Assembly (NCBI RefSeq): GCF_002441655.1
Contig: NZ_JXJU01000002.1
Location: 62,001 to 126,000 of the forward strand
Length of the DNA: 64,000 nucleotides
Source: Lactococcus fujiensis JCM 16395
GTDB taxonomy: Bacteria > Bacillota > Bacilli > Lactobacillales > Streptococcaceae
Reading direction: 5' to 3'
How positions within the stretch are numbered: the stretch's first letter is position 1; each line of letters starts with the position of its first letter. The translations under genes were made by a program, and so were the position numbers. Below are positions 51,408-61,231 of the stretch, one piece after another. A model generated the notes under the pieces. The model saw nothing but the letters and a program-made list of their open reading frames with translations. It had not been told where the DNA came from and made no database searches.

Positions 51408-53474
51408 TTAATCTCTTTTTCTCGCTTTTTTAAGGAGTATTAAAATCAAACCAACCATAATAAAGGAACCGGTGATAGCCAAAATCGAATCAGTCTGGCT
51501 TTCGCCCGTTTGGGGGAGGACTTTTGCCATGATCGGTGCTTTTGTATGCTTACTTAAGACCATTGTAGGTTTTGTGATTTGTGTTGGATGGGTTAGTGGA
51601 ATTGGTTGAGTCGGTGGTGTAACAACAGGTGGAGTAGGCTTTTCAACTAATTGATAAACATAGGTGACTTCTGTAGTCATTCCAGCCGCATAAGAACCGT
51701 CAGCATTGGTTGGCTTTTTAGCGAGAAGAAGTTGATAGGTTTCTCCATTATAGGTAATGGTTTGAGGAGACAATTCAGTATTCCAAGTGGTATACGTTGG
51801 CGCTGTTTCATTATCAAGCCAAGACTTAGTCATTAAATCAGAGTCCGTCTTGATGGTTGTTCCATTGGTGTCAACATAGTGAACGAGAAGCGAGCCACTA
51901 ACTTCTTTAGGTGCAGGTGTTTCATTTTTTTGATAAACATAGGTGACTTCTGTGGTCATTCCAGCCGCATAAGAACCGTCGGCATTGGTTGGTTTTTTAG
52001 CGAGAAGAAGTTGATAGGTTTCTCCATTATAGGTAATGGTTTGAGGAGACAATTCAGTATTCCAAGTGGTATACGTTGGCGCTGTTTCATTATCAAGCCA
52101 AGACTTAGTCATTAAATCAGAGTCCGTCTTGATGGTTGTTCCATTGGTGTCAACATAGTGAACGAGAAGCGAGCCACTAACTTCTTTAGGTGCAGGTGTT
52201 TCATTTTTTTGATAAACATAGGTGACTTCTGTGGTCATTCCAGCCGCATAAGAACCGTCGGCATTGGTTGGTTTTTTAGCGAGAAGAAGTTGATAGGTTT
52301 CCCCATTATAGGTAATGGTTTGAGGAGACAATTCAGTATTCCAAGTGGTATACGTTGGCGCTGTTTCATTATCAAGCCAAGACTTAGTCATTAAATCAGA
52401 GTCCGTCTTGATGGTTGTTCCATTGGTGTCAACATAGTGAACGAGAAGCGAGCCACTAACTTCTTTAGGTGCAGGTGTTTCATTTTTTTGATAAACATAG
52501 GTGACTTCTGTGGTCATTCCAGCCGCATAAGAACCGTCGGCATTGGTTGGTTTTTTAGCGAGAAGAAGTTGATAGGTTTCCCCATTATAGGTAATGGTTT
52601 GAGGAGACAATTCAGTATTCCAAGTGGTATACGTTGGCGCTGTTTCATTATCAAGCCAAGACTTAGTCATTAAATCAGAGTCCGTCTTGATGGTTGTTCC
52701 ATTGGTGTCAACATAGTGAACGAGAAGCGAGCCACTAACTTCTTTAGGTGCAGGTGTTTCAACGAGGTCATAGAAATAAGTAACTAAGACGGTTTCACCA
52801 GCGAGGTAAGAACCATTGGCGTTAGCTGGTAAAAGTTGTTGATCTAAAGTGTAGGTCTTGCCTTGATAGGTGATTGTTGTAGGGGAATAGGTCGTATTTA
52901 ATGTCGTGTAAGTGGGTGCAATTTCATTGACTTTCCATGTTTTTGAAGGGAGACTCTGAAGTGGCGCAATTTCATTGCCATTTTTGTCTTTGTAGTTGAC
53001 ATTAACTTGGCCAGAAACATCAGGTACTGGTAGCGGAATGATTTCAGTGGCGAGTCCTTGGTTAAAGGAGCCATATGACGTAGCATCAAGAACGTAACTT
53101 CCTGCTCCGCTCACTTTAATGGTGTAGGTGACATACTTATTTCCGACTCCACAAGCATACACGATGATGGTAGTTGGTTGTGCAGTGTCGTCGGCTTTAA
53201 ATGTCCAAACGGGGTTCCCGTGCTCACCATAGACAGTTATTCCCTGAGCTAGAACATAAGGTTGTCCATTACCTGGAACTGTTTTTTGAGGTTGCCCCCA
53301 ACGGACAATTCCATTGGTTGAACCAGTAATTCCATTGGTCTGACTGATTTGGTTACCCGTGTCAGCCAGAACATGGTTGCTAGGGGGGATTGTAGCAAAC
53401 GACCCCATTACGAGTAGGAGAATGTTTGCAGAATAAATAAAACTTCTTACCTTGTGATTTTTTAGATTGTTCAT
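51408..53474 (-). CDS. MucBP-repeat LPXTG surface adhesin
   Basis: Cell-wall protein of 688 aa. A signal peptide (about residues 1-38, with SANILLLVMGSFA) is followed by a unique domain, a first MucBP-like unit (about 150-240), four nearly identical 93-residue MucBP repeats (about 240-611), a Pro/Thr-rich linker, LPQTG near 653, a hydrophobic helix and a KKARKRD tail. Sortase A should join it to peptidoglycan. MucBP domains bind mucin glycans in lactobacilli and Listeria. The start is ATG 53474 (GGAAAGGGG upstream); a longer frame to 53492 is less likely. A TetR gene is divergent and shares the intergenic region. Confidence 0.92.
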   Translation of the reverse strand: MNNLKNHKVRSFIYSANILLLVMGSFATIPPSNHVLADTGNQISQTNGITGSTNGIVRWGQPQKTVPGNGQPYVLAQGITVYGEHGNPVWTFKADDTAQPTTIIVYACGVGNKYVTYTIKVSGAGSYVLDATSYGSFNQGLATEIIPLPVPDVSGQVNVNYKDKNGNEIAPLQSLPSKTWKVNEIAPTYTTLNTTYSPTTITYQGKTYTLDQQLLPANANGSYLAGETVLVTYFYDLVETPAPKEVSGSLLVHYVDTNGTTIKTDSDLMTKSWLDNETAPTYTTWNTELSPQTITYNGETYQLLLAKKPTNADGSYAAGMTTEVTYVYQKNETPAPKEVSGSLLVHYVDTNGTTIKTDSDLMTKSWLDNETAPTYTTWNTELSPQTITYNGETYQLLLAKKPTNADGSYAAGMTTEVTYVYQKNETPAPKEVSGSLLVHYVDTNGTTIKTDSDLMTKSWLDNETAPTYTTWNTELSPQTITYNGETYQLLLAKKPTNADGSYAAGMTTEVTYVYQKNETPAPKEVSGSLLVHYVDTNGTTIKTDSDLMTKSWLDNETAPTYTTWNTELSPQTITYNGETYQLLLAKKPTNADGSYAAGMTTEVTYVYQLVEKPTPPVVTPPTQPIPLTHPTQITKPTMVLSKHTKAPIMAKVLPQTGESQTDSILAITGSFIMVGLILILLKKARKRD
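51642..52757 (-). repeat. Four tandem 279-bp repeats encoding MucBP domains
   Basis: Four copies of a 279-bp unit lie head to tail with only scattered single-base differences. The period is visible in the recurring GTGCAGGTGTTTC at about 51910, 52189, 52468 and 52747. Each unit is in frame (93 codons), so recombination would change the repeat number without breaking the gene. Confidence 0.95.
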
Positions 53475-53591
53475 TTGGATACCCCTTTCCATAAAAACTT
53501 TAAAAATAAGATTATTTAAATATTTGCTATTCCTTAATTAAATTTTACTGTAAATATTATTGATTGTAAACATAATGCAATCATAGAAATG

Positions 53592-53692
53592 TTTACGAAT
53601 TGTAAATGTTACTAAAAAGATATATAATAGAATATATATGAAAATAGCGAAAATTAAATTAATATTATATTATTATCTTTACATATTGTAAA
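53592..53692. promoter_or_regulatory. Two TTTAC-N5-GTAAA operators between adhesin and TetR genes
   Basis: TTTACGAATTGTAAA (53592-53606) and TTTACATATTGTAAA (53678-53692) share arms TTTAC/GTAAA. Further half-sites (GTAAA at 53550 and 53566, TTTAC at 53703) lie in the same 300-bp AT-rich interval. They are good candidates for binding by the TetR protein encoded next to them. Confidence 0.65.
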
Positions 53693-53781
53693 TTTTTTGT
53701 GGTTTACAAAATGATATAGTAATACTTGTGAAGCAAAAAGATCATTATAAATTTGACAAACTATATTATAGGAGGGATAAA

Positions 53782-54357
53782 ATGGTTAAAAACACAAGAG
53801 AAAATATTATTAATGCCTTGTTTCGAATTGCAATTAAACATCCTGAAAAATCAAATTTTACAATTAATGAGATCGCATTAGAAGCAGGGATTAGTCGGCA
53901 GGCAATTTATCAAAAACACTATCGCAACGTTGCTGAAATACTTGAAGATGTGCAGCGACCAATGCTTTTTGACATTGGAAAAGTCTACCGAGAAGCAAAT
54001 AAGATTGAAACTTCTGATCCTTTTGTTTTTTTAGCTGAACAGCTATTGCCCGTTTTATATAAGCATCGCGAATGGTTACGTGTCTTTTATACGACTTGTA
54101 TGGATCCGACTTGGATAAAAAGGTCTGAGGAAAGAATGAGAAATTGGATAAAACCTTATCTCAAGATAGAATATCAGTCCGGTGAGTTTTCACGTGAAGT
54201 TGCCCAAAACGTGTTGGCAAAAAGTATGTTAGTCATCATCACGACTTGGCTTTCACAGGATTTTCCACCACCACCGGATACGTTTAAATATGACTTTCTC
54301 TATTTGCTCCAACATTCAGTTGAAGAATTACTGCTTCCAGAATTTAGAATTAAGTAA
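53782..54357 (+). CDS. TetR-family regulator divergent from the adhesin gene
   Basis: TetR-type regulator of 191 aa. The helix-turn-helix is at about residues 24-50 (NEIALEAGISRQAIYQKHYRN), the rest being the helical ligand domain. The ATG at 53782 has AGGAGGG five bases upstream; a GTG at 53728 has only a -10-like TATAGT before it and is less likely. The gene lies back to back with the MucBP adhesin gene. By position it may control both, through the palindromes between them (inference). Confidence 0.88.
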   Translation: MVKNTRENIINALFRIAIKHPEKSNFTINEIALEAGISRQAIYQKHYRNVAEILEDVQRPMLFDIGKVYREANKIETSDPFVFLAEQLLPVLYKHREWLRVFYTTCMDPTWIKRSEERMRNWIKPYLKIEYQSGEFSREVAQNVLAKSMLVIITTWLSQDFPPPPDTFKYDFLYLLQHSVEELLLPEFRIK

Positions 54358-54394
54358 GGCGATAAAGCTGAGAAAGTGTTATAATTTAATTAAA

Positions 54395-54931
54395 ATGAAG
54401 TTAAGTTTCAGCTGGTTATTTAAAAAGAAAAATGAGCGAAAAATGTCAAAAGTAATTGTTTTATTAGATGTAGATGGTGTCTTACTGGCGATGGGGCAAC
54501 AGCCAGAAAATACGTTGAAAGTTGGCAAAATGGTGTATGATGCCAACTTGCCCGCATGGCTTCAAAAGCTAAGTCAGATAGCAGAAATATATTGGTGTTC
54601 TTCTTGGCAAGATCAATCGGAACAATTTGCTCACGATTTGGGCTTTAGTTCTGCAGGCTATATTGGATTTTCTGATCTGAAAAGAACAAAAAACTACTTT
54701 TGGGGCAAATTAGAAGCAATCGAACATTTTATGATTGAACATCAAAATCAATCCTTTGTATTAATTGATGACAACGCTAATTCTTGGTTAATAGAAGAGT
54801 CATCATTACTGACCGACTTGCAGAAAAATGGGAGATTATTGGTCATTAAACCCTTCGCATACACAGGGATTTCGGAAGATGAAATGAACAAAGTTACGAA
54901 TTATGTGGATCATATTAATAAAAGCCAATAA
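54395..54931 (+). CDS. HAD-like protein of unknown substrate
   Basis: Protein of 178 aa (162 aa if begun at ATG 54443) with the HAD phosphatase core: [10 protein letters not shown] after the start, then [15 protein letters not shown] and the [10 protein letters not shown] block near the end, which supplies the metal-binding acidic pair. The group is often annotated as HAD domain proteins in actinobacteria and cocci. TGTTATAAT (54377-54385) ends nine bases before ATG 54395 and no ribosome site is seen there. ATG 54443 (MSKVIVLL) begins where the domain begins, so the true start is unclear. Confidence 0.75.
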   Translation: MKLSFSWLFKKKNERKMSKVIVLLDVDGVLLAMGQQPENTLKVGKMVYDANLPAWLQKLSQIAEIYWCSSWQDQSEQFAHDLGFSSAGYIGFSDLKRTKNYFWGKLEAIEHFMIEHQNQSFVLIDDNANSWLIEESSLLTDLQKNGRLLVIKPFAYTGISEDEMNKVTNYVDHINKSQ

Positions 54932-54945
54932 AAAAGGAGATTCAG

Positions 54946-55431
54946 ATGAAATTTTATGATTATTCGGCCCGTAAAATGAATGGCAATACAGTTTCCATGT
55001 CAGCGTACAAAGGAAAGGTGGTATTGGTCGTTAATACCGCCAGCAAATGTGGCTTTACACCACAATTTGAGGGCCTCGAAACACTCTATAAAAAGTATCA
55101 CGACCAAGGCTTGGAGATTTTAGGGTTCCCTTGCAACCAATTTGGGAACCAAGATTCTGGCACCAATTCGGAAATTGAAGCTTTTTGCCAAATGAACTAT
55201 GGCGTCACTTTCCCAATGTTTGAAAAAATTAAAGTCAACGGACCCGAGGCGCATCCGCTTTACAAATTTTTGAAATATGAAGCAAAAGGAGTACTAGGAT
55301 CAACCATAAAATGGAACTTTACTAAATTTTTAATTAGTCGAGATGGTGAAGTGCTTGAGCGTTTTGCATCAGCTACAGAACCTACCGAGTTTGAACAGAA
55401 AATTATTGATGAATTAAAAAAAGCAGTTTAA
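54946..55431 (+). CDS. gpx: Glutathione peroxidase-family thiol peroxidase
   Basis: Peroxidase of 161 aa. The peroxidatic Cys is in [12 protein letters not shown] near residue 35; the family's Gln is in [10 protein letters not shown], and WNFTKFLI near 124 supplies Trp and Asn. A Cys in the GFPCNQF motif near 64 is common in thioredoxin-dependent family members. Bacterial homologues with Cys instead of selenocysteine generally use thioredoxin. AAAGGAG lies before the ATG. The stop codon is in the loop of the terminator. Confidence 0.93.
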   Translation: MKFYDYSARKMNGNTVSMSAYKGKVVLVVNTASKCGFTPQFEGLETLYKKYHDQGLEILGFPCNQFGNQDSGTNSEIEAFCQMNYGVTFPMFEKIKVNGPEAHPLYKFLKYEAKGVLGSTIKWNFTKFLISRDGEVLERFASATEPTEFEQKIIDELKKAV

Positions 55432-55442
55432 CTGCTTTTTTT
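55413..55442 (+). terminator. Terminator of gpx
   Basis: AAAAAAGCAG-TTTAA-CTGCTTTTTT, with the gpx stop codon in the loop. Confidence 0.88.
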
Positions 55443-55518
55443 CAATAATGTAAATTAACTTTTGACTTGAATTAATGCAAATAATTTGATAAACTCAATA
55501 AGATAAAACTTTTAATCT

Positions 55519-55643
55519 AGTCCAGAGAGGCTAGCAAGGTTGTGAACGGGATATTAAAATTCTATCAGGAGGACAGTTTCTGTCTGGACTGACAGAATAC
55601 ATTTTGGTACACATCTGCTAGGTTTCTGGCAGATGTTTTTTTG
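55519..55643 (+). promoter_or_regulatory. PyrR attenuator of carB
   Basis: AGTCCAGAGAGGCT (55519-55532) fits the PyrR-binding loop consensus ARUCCNGNGAGGYU. CTAGCA (55531-55536) can pair with TGCTAG (55616-55621) to form an antiterminator. The terminator stem is ACATCTGC (55611-55618) with GCAGATGT (55629-55636) and a T-run. High UMP would let PyrR hold the first loop and favour termination. A weak TTGACT (55462-55467) lies upstream as a possible -35. Confidence 0.9.
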
Positions 55644-55750
55644 TCGCCGACGCTTGATAGGCCTTATTGGAAATCGTTGGACACAATGATGGAACGAAAG
55701 CAAGAGACTTGTGAATAATTTAGCAACCAGTTGCTTAAAGGAGAAAACAA

Positions 55751-58700
55751 ATGCCAAAACGTAAAGACATTAAGAAAATTATGATCATTGGTTCTGGCCC
55801 AATTATTATTGGGCAAGCTGCTGAATTTGATTATGCGGGGACGCAAGCTTGTCTTGCATTGAAAGAAGAGGGGTATCAAGTTGTCTTAGTCAATTCAAAC
55901 CCTGCAACGATTATGACCGACCGTGAAATCGCAGATCGCGTTTATATTGAACCAATTACGGTTGAATTTGTTTCAAAAATATTGCGCAAAGAGCGCCCAG
56001 ATGCTTTGTTACCAACACTTGGCGGTCAAACAGGCTTAAATATGGCCATGGAATTATCTAAAGCCGGTATATTAGAAGAGTTGGGAGTTGAGCTACTTGG
56101 AACAAAACTATCGGCGATTGACCAAGCAGAAGATCGAGAACTTTTTAAAGAACTTTGTGAAAGAATAGATGAACCCCTTTGTAAATCCGATATCGCCACT
56201 ACAATTGATGATGCAGTTCAAATTGCCGAAAAAATTGGCTATCCAATTATTGTACGCCCAGCATTTACCATGGGGGGAACAGGAGGAGGAATTTGTGACA
56301 ACGAAGAAAGTCTCCGCGAAATAGTCGCCAACGGATTGAAATTAAGCCCAGTAACACAATGCTTGATTGAAGAGTCTATTGCTGGCTACAAAGAAATTGA
56401 ATATGAAGTCATGAGAGACTCAGCAGATAATGCCATCGTTGTTTGCAATATGGAAAACTTCGACCCCGTCGGTGTGCATACAGGGGACTCAATTGTTTTT
56501 GCTCCGCTTCAAACTTTGTCAGATAAAGAAAACCAAATGATGCGTGATGCCTCCTTGAATATTATTCGAGCCTTAAAAATCGAAGGCGGTTGTAATGTCC
56601 AATTGGCGCTCGATCCTCATTCTTTCCAATACCGTGTCATTGAAGTCAACCCACGTGTTTCAAGAAGTTCGGCGCTAGCGTCAAAAGCAACAGGTTATCC
56701 GATAGCCAAAATGTCAGCTAAGATTGCAGTAGGCATGACATTGGATGAAATTGTCAATCCCGTAACAAACAAAACCTTCGCCTTGTTTGAACCTGCCCTT
56801 GACTATGTGGTTGCTAAAATAGCCCGGTTTCCTTTCGATAAGTTTGAACATGGCGACCGCCACCTTGGAACCCAAATGAAAGCAACTGGCGAAGTGATGG
56901 CAATTGGACGAAATATAGAAGAAAGTTTCTTGAAAGCCATCCGATCATTAGAAATTGGTGCTTTCCACAATGACCTTGAAGAAGCAAGACAAGCATCTGA
57001 TGAGAAATTATATGAAAAAATGGTAAAAGTGCAAGATGACCGTTTGTTCTATGTCTCAGAGGCCATCCGCCGCGGTATTTCGATTGAAGAAATTCATGAA
57101 TTAACCAAAATTGATTTGTTTTTCTTAGACAAGTTACTGCACATTGTCGAGATAGAACAAGACTTAAAAGCAGCCCCTTTTGAATTGTCAGTCTTGAAAG
57201 AAGCCAAGAAAAATGGGTTTGCAGATCGTGAAATTGCCTTACTATGGGACTGCGCAGCCGAACAAGTTCGTCATTTCCGATTGGAACACCAACTTTTCCC
57301 TGTCTACAAAATGGTAGACACCTGTGCAGGGGAGTTTGAAAGCGAAACACCTTATTTCTACTCTACCTATGAGCAAATGACGGAATCAATTCGTTCCGAG
57401 AAAAAATCAATCCTTGTACTTGGATCTGGCCCCATTCGAATTGGACAAGGCGTTGAGTTCGACTATGCTACAGTACATGCAGTTAAGGCAGTGCAAGCAG
57501 AGGGCTATGAAGCCATTGTCATCAATTCAAATCCGGAAACGGTGTCCACTGATTTTTCAATCTCAGACAAGCTCTATTTTGAACCGTTAACATTTGAAGA
57601 TGTGATGAACGTGATTGATGTTGAGCAACCAGAGGGTGTAATTGTTCAATTTGGTGGGCAAACTGCGATCAATCTAGCCGAGCCATTAACCAGAGTAGGC
57701 GTACGCATTTTAGGGACACAAGTTGCTGACCTTGACCGAGCTGAGGACAGAAAACTATTTGAGGTTGCCCTACAAGAAATGGGGATCCCTCAACCTAAGG
57801 GGGCTACTGCAACAAATGAATCTGAAGCGGTTGCAAATGCTAATGCGATCGGCTACCCTGTCCTGATCCGACCAAGTTTTGTCCTCGGAGGACGGGCAAT
57901 GGAAATTATAAATAACGAAAATGATTTACGTGATTATATGAAGCGTGCCGTTAAGGCAAGTCCAGAACACCCGGTCTTGGTCGACTCCTACCTCCAAGGC
58001 CGTGAATGTGAAGTAGATGCAATCTGCGACGGAAAAGATGTCCTTTTGCCAGGCATTATGGAACACATTGAGCGGGCGGGTGTTCACTCAGGTGATTCAA
58101 TGGCAGTATATCCTCCTCAGACCTTTTCGCCAAAAATTATCGAAACAATCGTTGAGTATACGACTAAATTAGCCCTCGGTTTGAAGTGTGTCGGAATGAT
58201 GAATGTTCAATTTGTTGTTTACGAGGAACAAGTATATGTCATCGAAGTCAACCCTCGAGCCTCAAGGACAGTTCCTTTCCTATCAAAAGTTACCAATGTT
58301 CCCATGGCTCAACTTGCTACTCGATTGATTTTGGGTCAAACGCTTGAAGGATTAGGATACCAGTCAGGACTTTTACCAACACCAGAAATGGTTCATGTCA
58401 AGATTCCAGTCTTTTCATTCACAAAATTAGCTAATGTCGATAGCCTTTTAGGCCCAGAAATGAAGTCAACTGGAGAAGCAATGGGATCCGATGTCACATT
58501 AGAAAAAGCCCTTTATAAAGCCTTTGAAGCAGCTAAGTTGCACATGGAAGACTTTGGTTCAATTCTATTCACAGTCGCCGATGAGGACAAATCCGAAACT
58601 CTTGAACTTGCAAAAAGCTTCGCTGAAATTGGTTATTCATTGGTCGCAACTTCAGGGACCGCTGAATACTTCAAAGCGCATGGCTTGTATGTTCGTGAAG

Positions 58701-58945
58701 TGGAAAAGTTAGCAGGCTCCACTGATGAAGAAGGAACCATCGTTGAAGAAATTCGAAACGCCAGAGTACAAGCAGTGGTTAATACCATGGGAGCCAACCG
58801 TGCCTCACTGACTGCAGAAACGGATGGTTACCGCATTCGTCAAGAAGCTATTTCACGAGGTATTCCGCTCTTTACCGCGCTCGATACAGTCGCAGCTATC
58901 CTAAAAGTCATGGAAAGCAGAAGTTTCGCAACCACGACAATTTAA
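55751..58945 (+). CDS. carB: Carbamoyl-phosphate synthase large subunit
   Basis: CarB makes carbamoyl phosphate from bicarbonate, ammonia and two ATP, for pyrimidine and arginine synthesis. It has 1064 aa, the usual length for Gram-positive CarB. The two ATP-grasp halves are seen in [19 protein letters not shown] near residue 14 and the matching [19 protein letters not shown] near 558, and the C-terminal allosteric MGS-like domain from about 930 ([12 protein letters not shown]). No carA is next to it, and the gene is preceded by a PyrR attenuator, as described for monocistronic lactococcal carB. AAAGGAG precedes the ATG. Confidence 0.97.
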   Translation: MPKRKDIKKIMIIGSGPIIIGQAAEFDYAGTQACLALKEEGYQVVLVNSNPATIMTDREIADRVYIEPITVEFVSKILRKERPDALLPTLGGQTGLNMAMELSKAGILEELGVELLGTKLSAIDQAEDRELFKELCERIDEPLCKSDIATTIDDAVQIAEKIGYPIIVRPAFTMGGTGGGICDNEESLREIVANGLKLSPVTQCLIEESIAGYKEIEYEVMRDSADNAIVVCNMENFDPVGVHTGDSIVFAPLQTLSDKENQMMRDASLNIIRALKIEGGCNVQLALDPHSFQYRVIEVNPRVSRSSALASKATGYPIAKMSAKIAVGMTLDEIVNPVTNKTFALFEPALDYVVAKIARFPFDKFEHGDRHLGTQMKATGEVMAIGRNIEESFLKAIRSLEIGAFHNDLEEARQASDEKLYEKMVKVQDDRLFYVSEAIRRGISIEEIHELTKIDLFFLDKLLHIVEIEQDLKAAPFELSVLKEAKKNGFADREIALLWDCAAEQVRHFRLEHQLFPVYKMVDTCAGEFESETPYFYSTYEQMTESIRSEKKSILVLGSGPIRIGQGVEFDYATVHAVKAVQAEGYEAIVINSNPETVSTDFSISDKLYFEPLTFEDVMNVIDVEQPEGVIVQFGGQTAINLAEPLTRVGVRILGTQVADLDRAEDRKLFEVALQEMGIPQPKGATATNESEAVANANAIGYPVLIRPSFVLGGRAMEIINNENDLRDYMKRAVKASPEHPVLVDSYLQGRECEVDAICDGKDVLLPGIMEHIERAGVHSGDSMAVYPPQTFSPKIIETIVEYTTKLALGLKCVGMMNVQFVVYEEQVYVIEVNPRASRTVPFLSKVTNVPMAQLATRLILGQTLEGLGYQSGLLPTPEMVHVKIPVFSFTKLANVDSLLGPEMKSTGEAMGSDVTLEKALYKAFEAAKLHMEDFGSILFTVADEDKSETLELAKSFAEIGYSLVATSGTAEYFKAHGLYVREVEKLAGSTDEEGTIVEEIRNARVQAVVNTMGANRASLTAETDGYRIRQEAISRGIPLFTALDTVAAILKVMESRSFATTTI

Positions 58946-58948
58946 TTT

Positions 58949-58996
58949 ATAAAAAGGTAAAAATAAAGTAAATCCTGCTCACTTTTTACCTTTTTT
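58949..58996 (+). terminator. Terminator after carB
   Basis: AAAAAGGTAAAAA and TTTTTACCTTTTT pair around a loop of about 20 bases and run into T. Confidence 0.8.
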
Positions 58997-59602
58997 TCTT
59001 ACCATTCTAGCTCAATTCAAAGAGGAAATCCACAACTTTCTGCTACTTTGAGCAGGTTATATAAGTAGTTTCGGATTAAAGGAAGCAACAGCTTGCTCAA
59101 GTCAACCACCAGAGTAATTAAAGATAAGGAACATAATGCGCTAATCCAAGCAAAATAATGACAAATATCAGACTTTTTATCCCCAAAATCAAAGCGACAA
59201 AACTCCATAAGTAAAGCGAAATCGTGCATACGTTAAGCTACATTAATCTCAAAGTTAAGCAAGAGAGTTCAAAAATGTAGCTTTGAGAATTCAGATTTTT
59301 GTGCTACAAAAATGGAAGAGTAATGCTTTGTTTTGTAAAATGTGATCTTCGAATAGTTGCGAGTTGAACTATTCATTGCTTGGACGTCAACTTTATTTGA
59401 GCCCTATCGAAGAAAAAGTTCCCCGACGCTCTAGAGAAAAAAATTAACTTTCAAGGTCAGTGGGCCTTTGACTTAGGGACTTCCAGGTGTGCTTTTACCA
59501 TCATTTACCATCTTTCTATTTCTTCTGGTGTTTACCAGATTTAGTTGTCGCCCTCCAATTATCTAATCGTTTAGAAATCATAGGGCAAAGATTGTAGCGA
59601 AA
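58997..59602. other. Decayed DNA without recognisable gene
   Basis: About 600 bases have stop codons in all frames longer than about 70 codons. GTAGC and GCTAC occur as possible inverted ends at 59276-59307, but no transposase or target duplication was recognised. Short translated pieces just before 59600 hint at membrane-protein remnants that continue into the MFS pseudogene. Confidence 0.4.
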
Positions 59603-60025
59603 ATGGAGCAACAAAAGCAGTGGAATGGTTATATAGGTCTTGACTATATCCTTTGTAATTGGCATTCTGCTCGGAAGATGACTAGTACTTCTCTCTCGTC
59701 CCCAGTTCTTCATTACCTAATTTTATTTGGTTTATTGCTGATCGGTTTAGCTTTTGCACAAGGAGTTGGTGTGACTGCTTTGATAGCTAAAATTGTTGGT
59801 CAAGCGTTCTAATATCGCTCAACGATGATGAGCTTAAATAGTTTCGCCATGTATCTAGGCCTAACCATCGGTTCTAATTTTGGTGGAATCCTTTTCCAAA
59901 ATCTTAATTCTATGAGTCTTGGCCACCTGTCAGCCCTTTCTTATGGACTGGTTATGTTACGTATTAGTAGACAAAAGAAAGAAAATCATTCCTTGGATGA
60001 TTTTTCTGTTGAATTATTGAGTTAA
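59603..60025 (+). pseudogene. Broken MFS transporter (C-terminal half)
   Basis: Two open stretches in the same frame (to 59812 and from 59825) are separated by a TAA at 59810-59812. Together they encode the last helices of a major-facilitator transporter: HYLILFGLLLIGLAFAQG, then YRSTMMSLNSFAMYLGLTIGSNFGGILF and a basic tail. The start and first helices are missing, and frame changes are likely upstream of about 59690. The product would not be functional. It ends in a tail-to-tail overlap with the next gene. Confidence 0.7.
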
Positions 60026-61011
60026 AGGGGGGCATAATCAAAGGTGTCAAGCCCCATTTGTTTGAGTTGATTTTGCCAAATTGAACTATAGTTTTGTAAG
60101 TTTTCTTGATTCATTTCATTTTGTAAAAGGCTTAGAATAGGAACCCCTAGAAGCATAAAGCCAACTTCTAAACGGTCAGCCCAGAGGTCATAAACCGCCT
60201 TTTGGTCCGCGGCATAATAATAGTAAGGAGCAGCATTTATCCCGTAAAATGAATTGAGTGAATTGTAATGGTCAATACCTCCTTCATCAAATAAAATCTT
60301 CCATGCTGCATTTGCGCCACCTGCGTGATCATGAATTCGAGCGATGGTTTCAAGGTCCAGCATTTTGCGTTCTTGATTAAGATAGATATCATGTTCATTT
60401 GGTCGATAGGCTCGATAAAGGTCATTCCATACAGCAACATAGGTCCGATAACGATTATAGGACACTTGTGTCGGTGAAAGAAGTCCCTTCCCGAGGTAGA
60501 TGGATTGCATAGACCCTTTTGGAAGTGTCCCTTCGCCAATTTTATAGGTCATCTTTTCCCCGGTTGATAAAATCTCAAGCATACGATAGTTTGTATTAGA
60601 ATCTTGTTGCGTCATATAAAAGACGGGGACTGTACCATAGAAGTGCTCATCTATTTCAATCACCCAATCGCGAGTGGGATTATCAAGGACAATGAAACGC
60701 ACTTTCCCGTCATAGAGGGTGGCTTTTAAACCGGGATTGTTGGAGGTGTAATAGTTTCCACCACCGTAGGTCGCACTTTGTTTGTCGAGTTGATTGTAAC
60801 CAATATTCATTTCGAGCGGAGAGGATTCGACTTCATCATAAGTAAAATGGAAGCCATCGTTCTTTTTAATTACCTTGACGACTGTAAATGGTGTGACTGA
60901 GGATGCTTTAGCCGAAAGAGGGCTTACGGTACCGAAAGTTGCGGCTGCAACGACAGCAACTCCAATACCAGCACCTTTTCGCGAGTTGCTTAAAATGTTT
61001 TCTTTTTTCAT
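60022..61011 (-). CDS. Secreted protein of unknown function
   Basis: A 329-residue protein with a likely signal peptide (residues about 1-36; hydrophobic IGVAVVAAATFGTVSPLSA, possible cleavage after AKA). The mature part is soluble, rich in Tyr/Asn, with no repeats, LPXTG or lipobox. A motif IARIHDHAGGANAAWKILFDEGG lies near residue 222. I do not recognise the family. AAAAGGAAC precedes the ATG. It stands alone, tail to tail with the broken MFS gene, and its other side faces a divergent glycosyltransferase gene. Confidence 0.75.
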   Translation of the reverse strand: MKKENILSNSRKGAGIGVAVVAAATFGTVSPLSAKASSVTPFTVVKVIKKNDGFHFTYDEVESSPLEMNIGYNQLDKQSATYGGGNYYTSNNPGLKATLYDGKVRFIVLDNPTRDWVIEIDEHFYGTVPVFYMTQQDSNTNYRMLEILSTGEKMTYKIGEGTLPKGSMQSIYLGKGLLSPTQVSYNRYRTYVAVWNDLYRAYRPNEHDIYLNQERKMLDLETIARIHDHAGGANAAWKILFDEGGIDHYNSLNSFYGINAAPYYYYAADQKAVYDLWADRLEVGFMLLGVPILSLLQNEMNQENLQNYSSIWQNQLKQMGLDTFDYAPL

Positions 61012-61231
61012 GATATGTTCCTTTTCTCATTTATATATTGTTTATTCAATTGAATGTCCTTAAGTACTCGTGTTTCTAATCGATTACTAATAATTTTATC
61101 ATGTAACTCTTAATTAAAAAAATGATATAAGAAATCTTGCCATTTAAGTTTTATTCTATTTTCATTTAAGTCTGACTAAAAAGAAAGGAAGTACAATATG
61201 TTCATCGAATGAAAGAAGCGGGTTAATAAAA

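Noticed and set aside
51651-52673. Four similar plus-strand open frames of 61-78 codons
   Set aside because: They are antisense shadows of the MucBP repeats and recur only because the repeats do; no ribosome sites.
58997-59602. Insertion-sequence remnant
   Set aside because: No transposase motif, no terminal repeats with target duplication, and no match to lactococcal elements I can recall.
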